Source: an uncultured Zoogloea sp.
GTDB lineage: Bacteria > Pseudomonadota > Gammaproteobacteria > Burkholderiales > Rhodocyclaceae
Reading direction: 5' to 3'
Length of the DNA: 64,000 bases
NCBI GenBank assembly: GCA_937967645.1
Contig: CALBTT010000228.1
Span: 1-64,000 of the forward strand
The position numbers and the translations under genes are program-made. A model generated the notes under the pieces. That model ran no database searches and was not told the origin of the DNA. It was given only the letters and a program-made list of their open reading frames with translations. This document shows, piece after piece, positions 61,094-64,000 of this stretch (positions are counted from its first letter, which is position 1; each line of letters opens with the position of its first letter).

Positions 61094-62014
61094 ATGACTG
61101 ATTTAACCGAACCCGGTTACAACGCCATGAAAGACATGCCCCCCTCCCCTCGCCTGCTGTCCCGCCTGCTCGACCAGGAAGACCTGAACTTCCTGCTCAC
61201 CAACCGCCTGCCCCGCGCTCTGCTGACTCGTTTCATGGGCTGGTTCAGCAAGATCGAACAGCCGTTGGTGGCGCGGCTCTCCATCGCAGTGTGGCAGCGC
61301 TTCGCCGACCTGGACCTGAGCGAGGCGAAGGAACAGGAGTTTCGCAGCATGCACGCCTGCTTCACCCGGGCGTTGAAGGATGGAGCCCGCCCGATCGACA
61401 CCGATCCGGAGATCCTGAGCAGCCCCTGCGACGCCATCGTCGGCGCCTGCGGGCTGATAGACGGCACCGCGGTGCTGCAGGCCAAGGGTGCCCCCTACCC
61501 ACTGCTCGATCTGCTGGGGGACGAGGATCTTGTGGCCCACTACCGGCGGGGCAGCTACGTGACGCTGCGCCTCAAGTCGAGCATGTACCACCGCTTCCAC
61601 GCCCCTGCCGACCTGCAGGTGGAGCACGTGACCTACATCTCCGGGGATGTCTGGAACGTCAATCCGCCCGCTCTCAAGCGGGTCGAACGGCTGTACTGCA
61701 AGAATGAACGGGTGGTGATCCGCAGCCGGTTGCACGCCGACGGGGCGCTTCTCACCCTGGTGCCGGTGGCCGCCATCCTGGTCGCCAGCATCCGCCTGCA
61801 CTGGCTGGACGTGCTGCTCCATCTGCGCTACCGGGGCCCCAACGAGATCCCCACCCGGGCGACCTTCCGCAAGGGTGAGGAGATGGGCTGGTTCGAGCAT
61901 GGCTCGACGATCATCGCCTTTGTCCCGGAGGGCTATGGGCTCTGCCCGGGAATCCAGCCGGGCCACAGCATCCGCATGGGCGAGGCCTTGCTGCATCGCC
62001 GGATACCGGGCTGA
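61094..62014 (+). CDS. Phosphatidylserine decarboxylase-family protein
   Basis: A 306-residue pyruvoyl enzyme precursor. The self-processing site reads FEHGSTII with Ser271 as the future pyruvoyl residue (usual LGST becomes HGST). The charge-relay residues are visible as Asp113 in SPCDAIVG and His169 in YHRFHAP. It should cleave into a large beta and a small alpha chain of about 36 residues and decarboxylate phosphatidylserine or a related lipid. Start at ATG 61094; ATG 61127 is possible. The divergent neighbour is an aminotransferase; pssA is not nearby, so this may be an additional, specialised enzyme. Confidence 0.9.
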   Translation: MTDLTEPGYNAMKDMPPSPRLLSRLLDQEDLNFLLTNRLPRALLTRFMGWFSKIEQPLVARLSIAVWQRFADLDLSEAKEQEFRSMHACFTRALKDGARPIDTDPEILSSPCDAIVGACGLIDGTAVLQAKGAPYPLLDLLGDEDLVAHYRRGSYVTLRLKSSMYHRFHAPADLQVEHVTYISGDVWNVNPPALKRVERLYCKNERVVIRSRLHADGALLTLVPVAAILVASIRLHWLDVLLHLRYRGPNEIPTRATFRKGEEMGWFEHGSTIIAFVPEGYGLCPGIQPGHSIRMGEALLHRRIPG

Positions 62015-62053
62015 AACGCGCAGCCCGCGCCCAGGGAGACCATGGACGCGGGG

Positions 62054-62097
62054 CAAAACAAAGCCCTCCTTCAGATGAAGAGAGGGCTCAACGTTTT
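62054..62097. terminator. Bidirectional terminator between psd-family gene and 94-residue gene
   Basis: AGCCCTC (62062-62068) pairs with GAGGGCT (62082-62088). TTTGTTTTG follows on the minus strand and AACGTTTT on the plus strand, so it can serve both convergent genes. Confidence 0.75.
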
Positions 62098-62135
62098 ACG
62101 CATCACCGGACGATACCGGCGGACGGCAGATCGAA

Positions 62136-62420
62136 TCAGCGATCGGCGGTCAATTGTGCGATGAAGGCGGCTTCCTTCTCGGCGGGGAAGGCATGTTCGG
62201 CCATCACGCGCTGCACGGCGCGGGGATCACCACCCTGACCCTCGACGCTGAACTCGATACCGAGCAGACGGCCGTTGGCAGCCAGGGTCATGAAGGCGCT
62301 ACGCCAGCGCTGGGACTCGGCCAGCCGCTCACGAACTTCGTTCTCGTTGCGGATCACTACACCCGCGGCCTTGAGGGAATCCAGAAACTCTGCGTAGGAC
62401 TCGTTGCAATAACTGCCCAT
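62136..62420 (-). CDS. Small conserved-looking protein, 94 residues, unknown function
   Basis: A soluble acidic protein beginning MGSYCNESYAEFLDSLKAAG, with helical stretches and no signal or membrane helix. AGGAGA precedes the ATG at good spacing and a terminator follows, so it looks like a real monocistronic gene. A longer frame extending to 63266 was rejected because it reads antisense-type sequence through the M14 peptidase. No family recognised; the C-terminus FPAEKEAAFIAQLTADR is strongly helical. Confidence 0.75.
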   Translation of the reverse strand: MGSYCNESYAEFLDSLKAAGVVIRNENEVRERLAESQRWRSAFMTLAANGRLLGIEFSVEGQGGDPRAVQRVMAEHAFPAEKEAAFIAQLTADR

Positions 62421-62662
62421 CGACTTCTCCTGTGAAAACCGGCGATCTCTCGCCTGTCCTTCCTTAACGCCGACATCCACATCCCGGATGACACGATTTC
62501 CAAATTTTTTTTCCGCTTTCTGACATTCCCGGAAAACCCCGGACCAGGCCCGCTGGCAGGCCAAGCACCGATCCCTCCGGAAGGCAATACAGACGCTGCG
62601 CCAGAAGAACGTTTCAAGTATCGGAACGCCCGCCTCGATCTTTAGGGCGGGCAAGGAGGCAC
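62421..62662. other. Intergenic region between 94-residue gene and M14 peptidase
   Basis: A 242-base gap holding the promoter of the 94-residue gene. TTGAAA occurs on the minus strand near 62612 as a possible -35 element but no matching -10 was found. GCCCGCC/GGCGGGC (about 62630-62652) is a stem that may end the peptidase transcript. Confidence 0.45.
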
Positions 62663-63805
62663 TCAGAGGTCCAGGTGCCGGAGGATGGGGTTCAACATGG
62701 CAGCGCCAAGCCGTTTGCTGCGCTCGCCGTTCCAGCCGTACAGGCCGTCGGGCAGGTTGGCGTTGTCCTTGAAGGGCATTTCCAGGGTCAGCGAGACACA
62801 GCCGAAGCGGTGCGCCACCCACTTGGAGGCGAGGGTCAGCAACTCGTCCCTGAAGCGGCCGGAGAGGTAGCCCTGCTCGGTCTGGAAATCCGGGCTGGCG
62901 GCCTTGAAGGCCTCTACGAAGCGCGACTGCCGGACTCGCTGGGTGTCGCTGAAGCCCGGCACTTCCTCGGCGGTGGAGAAGAAGACGTAAGGCAAGGCTT
63001 CGTCCCCGTGGATGTCGAGGAACAGATCGACGCCACTGGCCTCCATCGCCTGTCGCACCAAGAGGACCTCGGGGCTGCGCGCGGGGTCCGGCTCGCGCCA
63101 TTCCCGGTTGAGGTTGGCACCGGCCGCGTTGGTGCGCAGGTTGCCGCGGATGGCGCCGTCCGGGTTCATGTTGGGCACGACGTAGAGCACCGCTTTCTCG
63201 CGGATGCGCCGCGCCACCGGGTCGGCGCCGTCGAGCAGCCGCTCGAGCAGCCCTTCGACGAACCACTCGGCCATGCTCTCGCCAGGATGCTGGCGGGCGA
63301 TGATCCAGATCGGCAGCTTGCCGGGAGCCGCGCGGCCGACGGTCACCAGGTCGAGGTCACGCCCCTCCACCGTCGCGCCCAGGTTGCTCACCGAGGCGAA
63401 GGGCGACATCTCCACCCTGCCCAGCAGGTCGAGGTGACGCTCGTGGGAATACGGTTCGAAATAGGCGTAGTAGATGCTGTTTCGCTCGGGCGTGTGCTCG
63501 ACGATCAGCTGCCCGTTCTCATAGCGCGTGCTGCGGATGCGGAACCAGTTGCGCCGATCGTAGGAGGCCACGCAGCGGTAGTCCGGCCAGCCGTCCGGGT
63601 AGGCCGCCTCGGCGGCGTTCTCGAAGACCAGGCGGACAGCCTGGCCGGCCGCCCCATGCAGGCGGAAGTGGAACCACTGGCGGAAGCCGCCATCGCCGGC
63701 CACCCCCTGGTCGGCCCGCAGACGCAGCCGGATACCCCCGGTCTGCTCGAGGGCCAGCACCTCGATGGCGCCGGAGTCGAAATTGCTGCTGATGCGGAGT
63801 GTCAT
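62663..63805 (-). CDS. M14-family zinc carboxypeptidase (cytosolic carboxypeptidase-like)
   Basis: A 380-residue protein with an N-terminal beta-sandwich domain (about 1-125) and an M14 peptidase domain. Zinc ligands are visible in RQHPGESMAEW (His and Glu, about 171-177) and DIHGDE, and the catalytic Glu in TLEMPF (about 344). The sandwich plus peptidase layout is that of CCP/AGBL-type enzymes that trim acidic side chains or C-termini. No signal peptide, so cytosolic. Substrate unknown. It starts 7 bases after the DUF445 gene. Confidence 0.9.
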   Translation of the reverse strand: MTLRISSNFDSGAIEVLALEQTGGIRLRLRADQGVAGDGGFRQWFHFRLHGAAGQAVRLVFENAAEAAYPDGWPDYRCVASYDRRNWFRIRSTRYENGQLIVEHTPERNSIYYAYFEPYSHERHLDLLGRVEMSPFASVSNLGATVEGRDLDLVTVGRAAPGKLPIWIIARQHPGESMAEWFVEGLLERLLDGADPVARRIREKAVLYVVPNMNPDGAIRGNLRTNAAGANLNREWREPDPARSPEVLLVRQAMEASGVDLFLDIHGDEALPYVFFSTAEEVPGFSDTQRVRQSRFVEAFKAASPDFQTEQGYLSGRFRDELLTLASKWVAHRFGCVSLTLEMPFKDNANLPDGLYGWNGERSKRLGAAMLNPILRHLDL

Positions 63806-63812
63806 CGGAGGC

Positions 63813-64000
63813 TCACGGGAAGAGTTGGGTCAGGGCATGCAGGGCCAGGCCGATGCCGCCGCCGACGAAAGTACCGTTCAGGCGAATGAACTGGAGGTCG
63901 CGGCCCAGGCTGACCTCGATCTCGCGGACCAGGTCATCGTCGTTCCAGGAGCGGACGGTCCCCGCGATGTGCTGGGCCAGGCCGGCACGCAGTTCCGGAG
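63813..64000 (-). CDS. DUF445 family protein, C-terminal part (cut by window end)
   Basis: The last 62 codons of a leftward gene are visible. They encode the C-terminal hallmark of DUF445 proteins: an amphipathic stretch with VRSWNDDDLVREIE, then GRDLQFIRLNGTFVGGGIG and a final hydrophobic helix (IGLALHALTQLF). The stop at 63813 is 7 bases before the M14 peptidase start, so the two genes are probably co-transcribed. The N-terminus and most of the protein lie outside the window. Confidence 0.85.
   Translation of the reverse strand, partial: PELRAGLAQHIAGTVRSWNDDDLVREIEVSLGRDLQFIRLNGTFVGGGIGLALHALTQLFP

Noticed and set aside
62421..63266. 376-residue version of the 94-residue gene
   Set aside because: The added part overlaps the M14 peptidase on the same strand in another frame; the short form has a proper ribosome site.

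Overview
This 64 kb window looks like chromosomal core DNA of a GC-rich betaproteobacterium, most likely a member of the Rhodocyclales (Azospira/Dechloromonas-like). The reasons are the gene order purA-hisZ-DUF2065-hflC-hflK-hflX-hfq-der-bamB-(yfgM-like)-hisS-ispG-rodZ-pilW-rlmN-ndk, an adjacent cphA/cphA' pair, and exbB-exbD-lpxK-trm112-kdsB-adk in one run. The genus is an inference. No phage, insertion sequence, CRISPR array or rRNA operon was seen.

Layout: 1-360 holds the 3' end of one tRNA-Leu(CAG) and a complete second copy, each with its own terminator. 430-16014 is a nearly continuous leftward block of housekeeping genes (purine and histidine synthesis, HflKC, Hfq, Der, BamB, HisS, IspG, RodZ, PilW, RlmN, Ndk). 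16200-16430 has no protein gene but carries an FNR/Anr-type box, a correctly spaced -10 element and a strong terminator, which together predict a small RNA of about 111 nt. 16435-19085 encodes ccoS and ccoI (cbb3 oxidase maturation). 19289-25138 is a TRAP C4-dicarboxylate-type transporter (dctPQM) divergent from its two-component system (dctB-dctR).

25140-34189 holds tilS, accA, murJ, a PPi-type phosphofructokinase, adk, kdsB, a Trm112-like gene, lpxK, exbD and exbB. A cluster of DnaA-box-like sequences lies before xseA. sodB follows, with an IscR-like palindrome over its predicted -10 element. Next are a putative Na+/H+ antiporter, a small hydrolase, and a tight sulfate operon (sbp-cysT-cysW-cysA-cysB). 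43.8-49.8 kb carries a lipoprotein, a CorC/HlyC-type protein, a TonB-like protein and glpK-glpD.

49848-57736 is the most system-like region. A canonical cyanophycin synthetase (cphA) and a C-terminally truncated paralogue (cphA') are transcribed leftward. Divergently from them run an ABC exporter with an unusual N-terminal PH-like/zinc-ribbon extension and a DUF1854 protein. Neither a cyanophycinase nor an isoaspartyl dipeptidase is present here, so the locus is biosynthetic plus an unexplained membrane/accessory module.

The right end has poorly understood genes: a membrane protein with a Gly/Cys-rich tail, an Mpo1-like membrane protein, a membrane-anchored class III aminotransferase divergent from a phosphatidylserine-decarboxylase-family enzyme, a 94-residue orphan, an M14 carboxypeptidase and the end of a DUF445 protein. 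All assignments come from reading the sequence; no database search was run.
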